Below, in pieces: positions 22,218-28,466 of a DNA stretch of 39,032 nt. The DNA is from a virus. The stretch lies in IMG/VR virus record IMGVR_UViG_3300037141_000247, positions 1 through 39,032 of that record. One strand, given 5' to 3'. Numbering within the stretch: position 1 is the first letter of the stretch; every line of letters starts with the position of its first letter. A program made the position numbers and the translations under genes. Under the pieces are notes generated by a model, which made no database searches, had not been told where the DNA came from, and was given only the letters and a program-made list of their open reading frames with translations.

Positions 22218-22615
22218 CCACCGATCCAATCGACCAGAAGATCGCCGAGGCGGTGGGGCACGACCCGACGCTCGCCCAATCCGAGGTCAGCTCGGCGAGC
22301 CAGGACGTCTGCCGCGTAATGGCGTACCTCGGTCCGATCCTCGCGGCCGCCAACCGCGGCTACCTGATCACCGAGAACGCCGACGAGTTCCTCCTCTACG
22401 ACCAGGCCCAGAGCATCATCAACCGAGTGATGGACCGAATGCGCGTGGCCGCCGAGGCGTACTACGGCGCGCCGGACCTGCCCGGCCAGACCCCGAGCGA
22501 TCCCGACGCCGAGAACTGGTGCCTCAACTCCGTCGAGGACGCTCCGGACACGCATCACCTCCTCGGCACCGAGCCAACGTGCCCAGACTGCGTGGCGCAC
22601 AGGTTCGCTTCGTGA
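22214..22615 (+). CDS. Protein of unknown function with C-terminal CxxC
   Basis: This 133-residue protein has a helical acidic body and a C-terminal half zinc motif (CPDCVAHRF). The ATG at 22214 has the RBS AAGGAGA seven bases upstream; an in-frame GTG at 22157 is an alternative but would overlap the basic gene. The stop overlaps the methyltransferase-fusion GTG. Confidence 0.62.
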   Translation: MTTDPIDQKIAEAVGHDPTLAQSEVSSASQDVCRVMAYLGPILAAANRGYLITENADEFLLYDQAQSIINRVMDRMRVAAEAYYGAPDLPGQTPSDPDAENWCLNSVEDAPDTHHLLGTEPTCPDCVAHRFAS

Positions 22616-23508
22616 GGCCCGAGCAGATCGACGAGAGCGAACTCAAGCTCGACCCGAACAATGCCCGCAGCCACGAGAAGGGGATTCCGGAGCTCACGAG
22701 ATCCCTCGAGGCGTTCGGCCAGGTTAAGCCTCTCGTCGTCTGGGGCGACAACGTCGTGATCGCCGGCAACGGCACCCTGACGGCCGCGCGCCAGATGGGC
22801 AAGACCAAGCTCTGGATCGTGCGCGTGCCCGAGGACTGGGATTACAACAAGGCCCGCGCCTTCGCCCTGGCCGACAATGCCACCGGCGACCTGAGCACCT
22901 GGAGCCTTCCCCAGCTCGACTCAACGCGCTGGGAGCTCGACGCCGAGGGCTGGGACGTCTCGGGCTTCGGCTTCGAACCACTTCGACCACCGCCGACGCC
23001 ACTGCTCGCGGCACCCGATGACGTGCCGCCGCTGCCGGCGATCCCGACCACCAAACTCGGCGACCTGATCATCCTCGGCCGACACCGGCTCGTGTGCGGC
23101 GACGCCACGACCAACAAGGCCTACGACCGGGTCCTCGAGGACGAATTCGTCGACGCCGTCTGGACCGACCCGCCCTACAACGTCGGCTACGTCGGCGGGA
23201 CCGACGACCACCTCACGATCGCCGGCGACCGCCAGAGCGACGCGGCGTTCCGAGCGTTCCTCACCGCGGCCTTCCACGAGATGTGGAACCACGCCAAGCC
23301 CGGTGCCGCGATCGACAGCATCGTCCTCGACCCCTTCGCTGGCAGCGGATCGACGCTCGTAGCCTGCGAGATGATGGGCGCCCGAGCCCGGCTGATCGAG
23401 GTCGACCCCAAGTACTGCGACGTCGTCATCACCCGATGGGAGAACCTCACCGGCGAGAAGGCGGAGTACGCTGTCCCAGGAGAGGACAACGATGGCGCAC
23501 TTCACTAA
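22612..23508 (+). CDS. ParB-domain / DNA methyltransferase fusion lacking its central part
   Basis: This 298-residue protein begins with a ParB-like domain (about 1-90: RPEQIDESELKLDPNNARSH, VVIAGNGTLTAARQMG) followed by a beta-class DNA methyltransferase. The catalytic DPPY box is at WTDPPYNVGY (about 184-193) and the AdoMet-binding motif at DPFAGSGSTL (about 239-248), ending with EVDPKYCDVVITRWE. Normally a long stretch with the remaining motifs and the target recognition domain separates these two. Here they are about 45 residues apart, so roughly 100 residues appear deleted in frame near KPGAAI. AdoMet binding may persist, but sequence-specific methylation is doubtful. GTG overlaps the upstream TGA. 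An imperfect GTCCC-N5-AGGAC dyad lies at its end. Confidence 0.78.
   Translation: MRPEQIDESELKLDPNNARSHEKGIPELTRSLEAFGQVKPLVVWGDNVVIAGNGTLTAARQMGKTKLWIVRVPEDWDYNKARAFALADNATGDLSTWSLPQLDSTRWELDAEGWDVSGFGFEPLRPPPTPLLAAPDDVPPLPAIPTTKLGDLIILGRHRLVCGDATTNKAYDRVLEDEFVDAVWTDPPYNVGYVGGTDDHLTIAGDRQSDAAFRAFLTAAFHEMWNHAKPGAAIDSIVLDPFAGSGSTLVACEMMGARARLIEVDPKYCDVVITRWENLTGEKAEYAVPGEDNDGALH
23473..23487. promoter_or_regulatory. Imperfect copy of the GTCCC-N5-GGGAC dyad (site E)
   Basis: GTCCC (23473-23477), AGGAG, AGGAC (23483-23487) has one mismatch from the palindrome and overlaps the RBS AGGAGAGGA of the gene starting at 23492. No TANNNT hexamer follows it. Confidence 0.3.
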
Positions 23509-23710
23509 CCAGCCGATCGCATGGAACCACGTCATCCGTGGCGAGACCGAGTTCTGGACCCACAAGCAGGTCAGCGTCGTCAAGTCGCGCGCCGGGACCT
23601 ACGACGTGATGGTCGACGGCAGCGTCCTCAAGGATGGATTCCCGACGAGCGGCGACGCTCTCCACTACGCGCACGCCTACATCGAAGACCCGGTGGGCTT
23701 CAACCGATGA
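23492..23710 (+). CDS. Small protein of unknown function
   Basis: This 72-residue protein (start MAHFTNQPIAWNHVIRGETE) looks like a small mixed alpha/beta fold. The ATG lies 17 bases before the end of the methyltransferase gene, with RBS AGGAGAGGA. The stop overlaps the next ATG. Confidence 0.62.
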   Translation: MAHFTNQPIAWNHVIRGETEFWTHKQVSVVKSRAGTYDVMVDGSVLKDGFPTSGDALHYAHAYIEDPVGFNR

Positions 23711-23931
23711 CCTCGATCGTGGTGTGGCTGATCTTCTCCGCCTGGGGCTACTGCGCGATGGTGGGGATCCGCGAACTGAGCCACCGCTGGTACCTGGGAC
23801 ACCTGCAGCGGACCAATCTCTTCGTGGCGTGCATCCGCCAGGGCGACCACGGCCGGTGGAAATACTTCTTCTCCCAAGACGAGCTCACCACCTACAACCG
23901 CGAGCAGCACGAGAAGCGGCGCAACGCGTGA
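23707..23931 (+). CDS. Small membrane protein
   Basis: This 74-residue protein has an N-terminal membrane helix (SIVVWLIFSAWGYCAMVGI, about 3-21) and a charged C-terminal part (SQDELTTYNREQHEKRRNA). Coupled to both neighbours (ATGA, GTGA). Function unknown. Confidence 0.62.
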   Translation: MTSIVVWLIFSAWGYCAMVGIRELSHRWYLGHLQRTNLFVACIRQGDHGRWKYFFSQDELTTYNREQHEKRRNA

Positions 23932-24245
23932 CCCTCGTCGAGACACCGCACAAGCACGACTGGCGCCTCTGGCCGATTACCAGCTTCGGCTACGACGTGA
24001 TCTGCATCGACTGCGGCGACGAGCAGTTCTGGCCAATCGCCTGGGTCAAGGAGATCAACCCCGACTTCGTGCCACCCGCGACCATCGACCACGTCCGGAA
24101 CCGGCTCCAGGAGCTCGCGATCTCACTCGAGGGCACGCCTCGAACGAGCGACGCCTGCATGACCTGCCGATTCAGCGCGTCGACCGCGACCGCGGAGAAG
24201 ACCATCGAAGTCATGATCGAGCACGCAAGGACCCACAATGGCTAA
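23928..24245 (+). CDS. Zinc-ribbon-like protein
   Basis: This 105-residue protein contains CIDCGDEQF near residue 22 and CMTCRFS near residue 80, with nearby His residues (HKHDW at the start, EHARTH at the end). It probably binds metal. The frame continues upstream, but GTG at 23928 overlapping the previous TGA is the natural start. Confidence 0.6.
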   Translation: MTLVETPHKHDWRLWPITSFGYDVICIDCGDEQFWPIAWVKEINPDFVPPATIDHVRNRLQELAISLEGTPRTSDACMTCRFSASTATAEKTIEVMIEHARTHNG

Positions 24246-24702
24246 ATACGAACTCGGACTCGACGACCAAGGCAAGATCGCCGAGGTCTCGATGATGACC
24301 GAACCGGAGCACCTGACGGGCGACCAGCTCGCTGAGCGCGGACTCGACAGCGCCATCGCCGGCGCGAAGGTCAGACGGGCTTCAACCGTGGCTGACGACA
24401 ACGGGCCTCTCTACCAATTCGGCCAACTGCGTGAACTCGGTCTCCTCTGGCTGATCAACACGAGCGTCTTCCACCCGAGGGGCTACGCCCTCGCATTGAC
24501 CTACGACGACCACGACACCGAATTCACGACGCCGCTCGGCTTTCGAATTCTGGGTGACGGGTCAGAACCGTGGACGATGGGAGATCCACCACCCGAACGA
24601 ATCGCGGCCGGCGACCCGACGCTCGACGATCTCTTCAAGCGCGCGGCGATTCTGCTCGCGCCAAAGGACTGGCCTATCAACGTGGAGCGACCGAATGGCT
24701 AA
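24238..24702 (+). CDS. Conserved-looking phage protein of unknown function
   Basis: This 154-residue protein has a core QFGQLRELGLLWLINTSVFH, followed by PRGYALALTYDD and GFRILGDGSEPW, a pattern that I recognise as a recurrent uncharacterised phage family often near terminase genes. No catalytic motif is visible. It overlaps the previous gene by eight bases and the next by eight. Confidence 0.68.
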   Translation: MAKYELGLDDQGKIAEVSMMTEPEHLTGDQLAERGLDSAIAGAKVRRASTVADDNGPLYQFGQLRELGLLWLINTSVFHPRGYALALTYDDHDTEFTTPLGFRILGDGSEPWTMGDPPPERIAAGDPTLDDLFKRAAILLAPKDWPINVERPNG

Positions 24703-25234
24703 ACGCGGCCGCAAGATGATCCTCACTCGAGAACTGACCAACCAGATCTGCGGACTACTCAGCGAAGGGATGTACATCGAGGCGGCGTGTTCGTTCGTCG
24801 GGATCGGTGAAAGCACGTTCTACGAGTGGCGCGCGAAGGCACGAGCATTCGACGACCAGGACGAGAGCGACTGGGAATTGCTGACGGTCGATGACAATCT
24901 AGAGCGCGTCCTGTTGACGGAATTCACGGAGGCAGTAGAAAAGAGCCAAGCCCAAGCCGAGCTGGTGGCGCTGCGAGTGATCAACGACGACCCGAGTTGG
25001 CAGAGCAAGGCCTGGTACCTCGAACGGTCCAAGCCACACCGCTGGGGCCGGCGCACGCAGATCACCGGCGTCTACGACGAGGACGATCAGCCGACGCCAG
25101 TCCAGATCGCGGACCCGCGAGCGGCCGTGCTGGCCTTCGTGGGAGAGTTGGGCGAGCAGCTCGAGGCGGACGGAATCAAGCCGAGCAGTGACCAGACAAA
25201 GGGGAATGATGAGCAAGCGAACCAAGAGACTTAA
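24695..25234 (+). CDS. Small-terminase-like helix-turn-helix protein
   Basis: This 179-residue protein has an N-terminal helix-turn-helix (LTRELTNQICGLLSEGMYIE, then FVGIGESTFYEWRAKAR, about 10-50), a helical middle, and the phrase WQSKAWYLERSKPHRWGRR (about 108-126) typical of small terminase subunits and related phage DNA-binding proteins. Small terminases recognise phage DNA and feed it to the large subunit, which lies 1.6 kb downstream. The acidic, Gln/Asn-rich C-terminal tail is compatible. The intervening small genes and tRNA make the pairing less direct than usual. Confidence 0.66.
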   Translation: MAKRGRKMILTRELTNQICGLLSEGMYIEAACSFVGIGESTFYEWRAKARAFDDQDESDWELLTVDDNLERVLLTEFTEAVEKSQAQAELVALRVINDDPSWQSKAWYLERSKPHRWGRRTQITGVYDEDDQPTPVQIADPRAAVLAFVGELGEQLEADGIKPSSDQTKGNDEQANQET

Positions 25235-25430
25235 ACAGGGGCGCCGGGAGCCGGCGGCCACGTCGCGTCCGCCGGCGCCAGAGCACTGTGGAGTCAGCCA
25301 CGGTCACCCGTCACCTTTCGACGACAGAGTCACCGCGACGCCGCGACCTTGGCGATGGAAAACGGGAAACTCAAAGACGAGAACGCCCACCTTCGGGCGG
25401 TCATCGAGGAAGCGCGGGCCGACCTTGTGA
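25206..25430 (+). CDS. Small basic protein, doubtful 3' end
   Basis: ATG-ATG at 25206/25209 follows AAAGGGGA, the late start motif. The product (74 residues, start MMSKRTKRLKQGRREPAATS) is basic and His/Pro-rich. After about residue 40 it becomes Arg/Thr-rich in a way that looks out of frame, while a sensible helical frame (25355-25528) opens alongside. A frameshift joining them is possible. Confidence 0.35.
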   Translation: MMSKRTKRLKQGRREPAATSRPPAPEHCGVSHGHPSPFDDRVTATPRPWRWKTGNSKTRTPTFGRSSRKRGPTL

Positions 25431-25528
25431 GAATCAAGTACGACGCTAACCAGGGCTGGCTCGGTGCGGTTCAGGGAAGGATTGAATCCCTGCAGTCTGT
25501 TCTCGCTAAGGCAAAGGAGAGGGCATGA
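25355..25528 (+). CDS. Small coiled-coil protein
   Basis: This 57-residue helical protein (start MENGKLKDENAHLRAVIEEA, later GRIESLQSVLAKAKERA) has heptad-like spacing. It lacks a good RBS and overlaps the preceding gene by 76 bases, so it may be the second half of a frameshifted gene. Its stop overlaps the next ATG, supporting translation of this frame. Confidence 0.5.
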   Translation: MENGKLKDENAHLRAVIEEARADLVRIKYDANQGWLGAVQGRIESLQSVLAKAKERA

Positions 25529-25674
25529 GCGACGAACGCCGATCCAACGCCCAGAGCAACGCCGTGATTAATCAGGTGATGCTCGAGGAGACAGCCAGGC
25601 TCGACGAGGTTGAGATCATCGAGTTCGCCAAGGTGGCTAAGCAATTCCCCGAATACTTCAAGGGGCCGTGGTGA
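25525..25674 (+). CDS. Small acidic helical protein
   Basis: This 49-residue protein (start MSDERRSNAQSNAVINQVML) is helical, with an aromatic end (FPEYFKGPW). The RBS AAAGGAGA lies just upstream, and it overlaps both neighbours by ATGA and GTGA. Unknown function. Confidence 0.55.
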   Translation: MSDERRSNAQSNAVINQVMLEETARLDEVEIIEFAKVAKQFPEYFKGPW

Positions 25675-25829
25675 CCAAGGACGAGTTCGAAGCGGCCTAC
25701 GCTGCGCGGTCCGGCGTGACGGTCCAGCGCCTCTACGAGATGGGACGCTACGGCGCCCCGTGCAATTGTGGCGACGAGAGCTGCGAGGGCTGGCAGATGG
25801 CCCGACTAAGCGACCTGGAGGACCAGTGA
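25671..25829 (+). CDS. Small cysteine-cluster protein
   Basis: This 52-residue protein has an N-terminal helix (KDEFEAAYAARSGVTVQRLY) and a CNCGDESCEGW cluster (about 31-41), probably metal binding. GTG overlaps the previous stop and its TGA overlaps the next GTG. Confidence 0.58.
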   Translation: MTKDEFEAAYAARSGVTVQRLYEMGRYGAPCNCGDESCEGWQMARLSDLEDQ

Positions 25830-26104
25830 GCGACGACTTCCTCGAGAGCCGGTTCCCCGGTGGCACGAACCGGCAGGTCGCGGTCGACCTCCCGACGCTC
25901 TGGACCGTGCAACGCCTCAAGGACGGCCTGGTGACCGCCGTGTGCCCCGATCACGCCACGGCGACCTGGTGGGTCGAGACCTACGGCGAAGACGGCGTGG
26001 GCTACGAGAAGATAGGCCACAAGCTGACGATCCGAGGCATCCCCTCGACCATCACCGTTCGGCGCATGGAAGTGACCCGCGATGGGACACCTCGAGTACT
26101 CTGA
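25826..26104 (+). CDS. Small protein before the tRNA
   Basis: This 92-residue protein (start MSDDFLESRFPGGTNRQVAV) is mixed alpha/beta, with strands at the C-terminus (LTIRGIPSTITVRRMEV). GTG overlaps the upstream stop. It ends five bases before the tRNA gene. Unrecognised. Confidence 0.62.
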   Translation: MSDDFLESRFPGGTNRQVAVDLPTLWTVQRLKDGLVTAVCPDHATATWWVETYGEDGVGYEKIGHKLTIRGIPSTITVRRMEVTRDGTPRVL

Positions 26105-26109
26105 GACAT

Positions 26110-26198
26110 GGAGAGGTGGCTGAGCGGCCCAAAGCGCCCGGTTGCTAACCCGGAGGAGGCCGTGAGGCTTCCCGCAAGTTCGAATCTTGCCCTCTCCG
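26110..26198 (+). tRNA. tRNA-Ser(GCT)
   Basis: An 89-base class II tRNA. Acceptor stem GGAGAGG (26110-26116) pairs with CCTCTCC (26191-26197), with G26198 as discriminator. The D-stem is GCT/AGC. The anticodon loop TTGCTAA gives GCU, reading AGC/AGU serine. The long variable arm GAGGCC-GTGA-GGCTTC and the T-arm GCAAG-TTCGAAT-CTTGC are complete. The anticodon stem CCCGG/CCCGG has one internal C-C mismatch. CCA is not encoded. Confidence 0.93.
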
Positions 26199-26212
26199 CT
26201 GAAGTAACCGAC

Positions 26213-26226
26213 AGAAGGGGAATGCA
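26213..26226 (+). promoter_or_regulatory. Late start-associated motif AAGGGGAATGCA
   Basis: AGAAGGGGAATGCA precedes the ATG at 26227. AAGGGGAATGCA followed by ATG is repeated exactly before 34596, and near copies precede 25206, 32854 and 38066. It includes the Shine-Dalgarno but is longer than one. Confidence 0.5.
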
Positions 26227-26586
26227 ATGTACCAATCAATCTGGATCCTGACCAGCCCGACCTACAAGATGGCCAACACCGAGGACGCCGATCACCGTGA
26301 CGTCATCGTGGGCCTCTTCGCCAGCAAGGAGCTCGCCGAGGAGTACCGCGACACAGCCAACGCGCCCGTCACGGACGGCACGATTATCGAGTGGAGCCTC
26401 GACGGCGTCCACCTCGAGACCTACATCGACCTCGCGCTCGAGCGCCTCGAGGCGCTGCAGATCGGCGAACTCAAGTGCCGTGAGAATGCCCTCACGATCA
26501 CCAAGCTCGAGGAGGCCAAGCACTGGCTCGACCATCGCACGAAGGACCGCACCGCGCGCGGAGTGCTCGGCACCAACGAGCGATGA
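26227..26586 (+). CDS. Unknown protein with Acb2-like C-terminal hairpin (tentative)
   Basis: This 119-residue protein has an alpha/beta N-terminal part (about 1-75) and a C-terminal helical hairpin with LKCRENALTITKLEEAKHWL followed by RTKDRTARGVLGTN. That ending resembles small phage proteins with a hairpin found in cyclic-nucleotide sponges of the Acb2/Tad1 kind, but the resemblance is short and from memory. It starts after the late start motif, directly after the tRNA, and ends with ATGA overlap on the next gene. Confidence 0.62.
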   Translation: MYQSIWILTSPTYKMANTEDADHRDVIVGLFASKELAEEYRDTANAPVTDGTIIEWSLDGVHLETYIDLALERLEALQIGELKCRENALTITKLEEAKHWLDHRTKDRTARGVLGTNER

Positions 26587-26819
26587 CCAAGAAGCTCGAT
26601 AAGACCACCTCGCCGGCCGGCACCAAGATCACGGCGAACAGCGTCAAGACCAAGGACGTCGACAAGCTCCTCACGGCAGCCAACACGATCGACCTCCACG
26701 ACGTCGTCGCCGTCATGGCCATGAAGATCCTCGAGGACGAGGAGCAGCGCAAGAACGGCGGCCAGCAACGCCTCCCCATCGACGAGGACCCGGACGGCCA
26801 CCACGACGACGAGCGGTAA
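26583..26819 (+). CDS. Small charged protein before terminase
   Basis: This 78-residue protein has a Lys/Thr-rich N-terminus (KKLDKTTSPAGTKITANSVK), a helix (HDVVAVMAMKILEDEEQRK) and an acidic His/Asp tail. The ATG overlaps the previous stop. It may be a packaging accessory, from position only. Confidence 0.6.
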   Translation: MTKKLDKTTSPAGTKITANSVKTKDVDKLLTAANTIDLHDVVAVMAMKILEDEEQRKNGGQQRLPIDEDPDGHHDDER

Positions 26820-26831
26820 TAGCCTGACGCC

Positions 26832-28319
26832 GTGAGCCTTTCACTCGCAGAGCGCGTCGCCCTCAAGACACCCGAGGAGATCGACGACTGGATCAACGAA
26901 CTCGAGATGGACCTCCTCGAGCAGCTCGCCACCAAGCCCTGGTGGTTCGTCGGGCGCCCGGAGCAATTCGAGCCCGTCGGCAGCTGGACGATCTGGCTGA
27001 TCCTCACCGGCCGCGGCTTCGGCAAGACCAGAGCGGCCGCGGAGTGGCTCATCGACCAGGTCATGAAAGTGCCACTCGATCGTGACGGGGTCCCGACCGA
27101 GTGGGGCATCATCGCACGCAAGTTCAGCGAGACCCGCACGGCCTGCGTGGAAGGACCAGCGGGCATCCTGCACGTCCTGCGACGCCACGGCTTCACCGAG
27201 GTCAAGCAGGACCCGAAAGGCGACCGCGAGTTCGTCTACAACAAGAGCCAGTGGCAGCTCATCTTCGGCACCGGCCAGATCATCCACATGCTCGGCGCCG
27301 ACAACCGCGACGCCGGCCGATCGTTCACCTTCGCCGGCGTGTGGGCCGACGAGATCGCCAAGTGGCCGTACCCATTTGAGACCTGGCACGAGGGCATCTT
27401 CCCTGCGCTGCGCGCGGTGCTGCCCAAGCCCTTTCGACCACGCGCGGTCGTCACGACGACGCCCAAGCCGATCACCCTCATCATCGATTGGAACAAGCGC
27501 ACCGACCGAGGGATGCACATCACCCGCGGCTCGATCTTCGACAATGCGCGCAACCTCAGCCCCGAGGCCCTCGAGGAGATGCGGATCACTTACGCCGGTA
27601 CGAGCCTCGAGCGCCAAGAGCTCTACGGCGAAGTACTCGAGTTCATCGAGGGCGCGCTGTGGAACCGCACGATGGTGGATCCATACCGCGTCACGAAACT
27701 GCCACCGATGCGCCGGATCGTCGTCGGCGTCGACCCGGCCTTCACGAGCGGGCCCGACAGCGACCTGACCGGCATCGTCGTCGTGGGACTTGGCGAAGAC
27801 TGGCGCGTCTACATCCTCGAGGACCTGAGCGGCCGCTACACGCCACTTCAGTGGGCCAACAAGTCGATCGACGCCTACCACCGATGGAAGGCCGACTGGC
27901 TCGTCGCCGAGAAGAACGGAGCCGCCGATCTAGTCGAGCAGAACATTCGCAACGTCGACACGACGCTGCACTTCGAAGGCGTCGACGCCATGCGAGGGAA
28001 GCGACTACGCGCCGGCCCTGTCGTCGGCCTCTACGAGCAAGGACGCGTGAGCCACTTCGGCGAGCTCAACGACCTCGAGCTGCAGATGTTCCAGTGGGTG
28101 CCCGACGTCACCGACGGATCACCCGACCGGATCGACGCGATGGTCCACGCCGTCGTCAAACTGAATGTCAATCGTGGGAGCGGCGCGGAAAATTACTTCG
28201 CCCTTCTCGCCCCGGACTGCCCGGCCTGCCATAACCCGAATCCGAACACGGCGGTCGTCTGCGCGTATTGCGGCGGTGACCTCGAGCCAGTCGAACCTAC
28301 CGTCGAGGCGCCGGAGTGA
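26832..28319 (+). CDS. terL: Large terminase subunit with C-terminal zinc ribbon
   Basis: This 495-residue protein is the packaging ATPase-nuclease. Walker A is LTGRGFGKTRAAAEW (Gly60-Thr66), Walker B FAGVWADEIAKW (Asp173-Glu174), coupling region VVTTTPKPITLI, and the RNase H-like nuclease begins GVDPAFTSGPDSD (about 299-311) with a late acidic motif DRIDAMVHAVV (about 434-444). After the nuclease, residues about 458-480 form an extra zinc ribbon, CPACHNPN and CAYCGGDLEP, which is uncommon and might contact portal or DNA. GTG is the start, 12 bases after the previous stop. Confidence 0.93.
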   Translation: MSLSLAERVALKTPEEIDDWINELEMDLLEQLATKPWWFVGRPEQFEPVGSWTIWLILTGRGFGKTRAAAEWLIDQVMKVPLDRDGVPTEWGIIARKFSETRTACVEGPAGILHVLRRHGFTEVKQDPKGDREFVYNKSQWQLIFGTGQIIHMLGADNRDAGRSFTFAGVWADEIAKWPYPFETWHEGIFPALRAVLPKPFRPRAVVTTTPKPITLIIDWNKRTDRGMHITRGSIFDNARNLSPEALEEMRITYAGTSLERQELYGEVLEFIEGALWNRTMVDPYRVTKLPPMRRIVVGVDPAFTSGPDSDLTGIVVVGLGEDWRVYILEDLSGRYTPLQWANKSIDAYHRWKADWLVAEKNGAADLVEQNIRNVDTTLHFEGVDAMRGKRLRAGPVVGLYEQGRVSHFGELNDLELQMFQWVPDVTDGSPDRIDAMVHAVVKLNVNRGSGAENYFALLAPDCPACHNPNPNTAVVCAYCGGDLEPVEPTVEAPE

Positions 28320-28337
28320 CTCGAACGATTCACCGAC

Positions 28338-28361
28338 CTCGCGGAGCAGGCGAGTTACACT
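28338..28361 (+). promoter_or_regulatory. Inverted repeat followed by TACACT before the portal gene
   Basis: CTCGC (28338-28342), seven bases, GCGAG (28350-28354), then T and TACACT (28356-28361), a TANNNT hexamer. Palindrome then hexamer is the arrangement of sites A, B and D, with different half-sites. The 147-base gap between terminase and portal otherwise holds only a possible 20-codon ORF. Confidence 0.35.
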
Positions 28362-28403
28362 GAGGTCCGAAAGTCCGCAAGCCGAACAGGTGAAAATGCC
28401 CTC

Positions 28404-28466
28404 ATGAGTGACGCCCCAAGAATGCTCAGTGAAGGACTCGCACGCCACGATCGCACGGTAGCCTAA
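28404..28466 (+). CDS. Possible 20-residue leader peptide before portal
   Basis: ATG at 28404 opens MSDAPRMLSEGLARHDRTVA, with AGGTGA ten bases upstream. Its TAA is directly followed by the portal GTG. Distance from the -10-like hexamer fits other first genes. It is very short, so this is only a possibility; it could serve to couple translation of the portal. Confidence 0.28.
   Translation: MSDAPRMLSEGLARHDRTVA

Noticed and set aside
26110-26198. tRNA as an attachment site
   Set aside because: No integrase and no second copy of the tRNA 3' end are visible, so the tRNA is taken as a translation gene.
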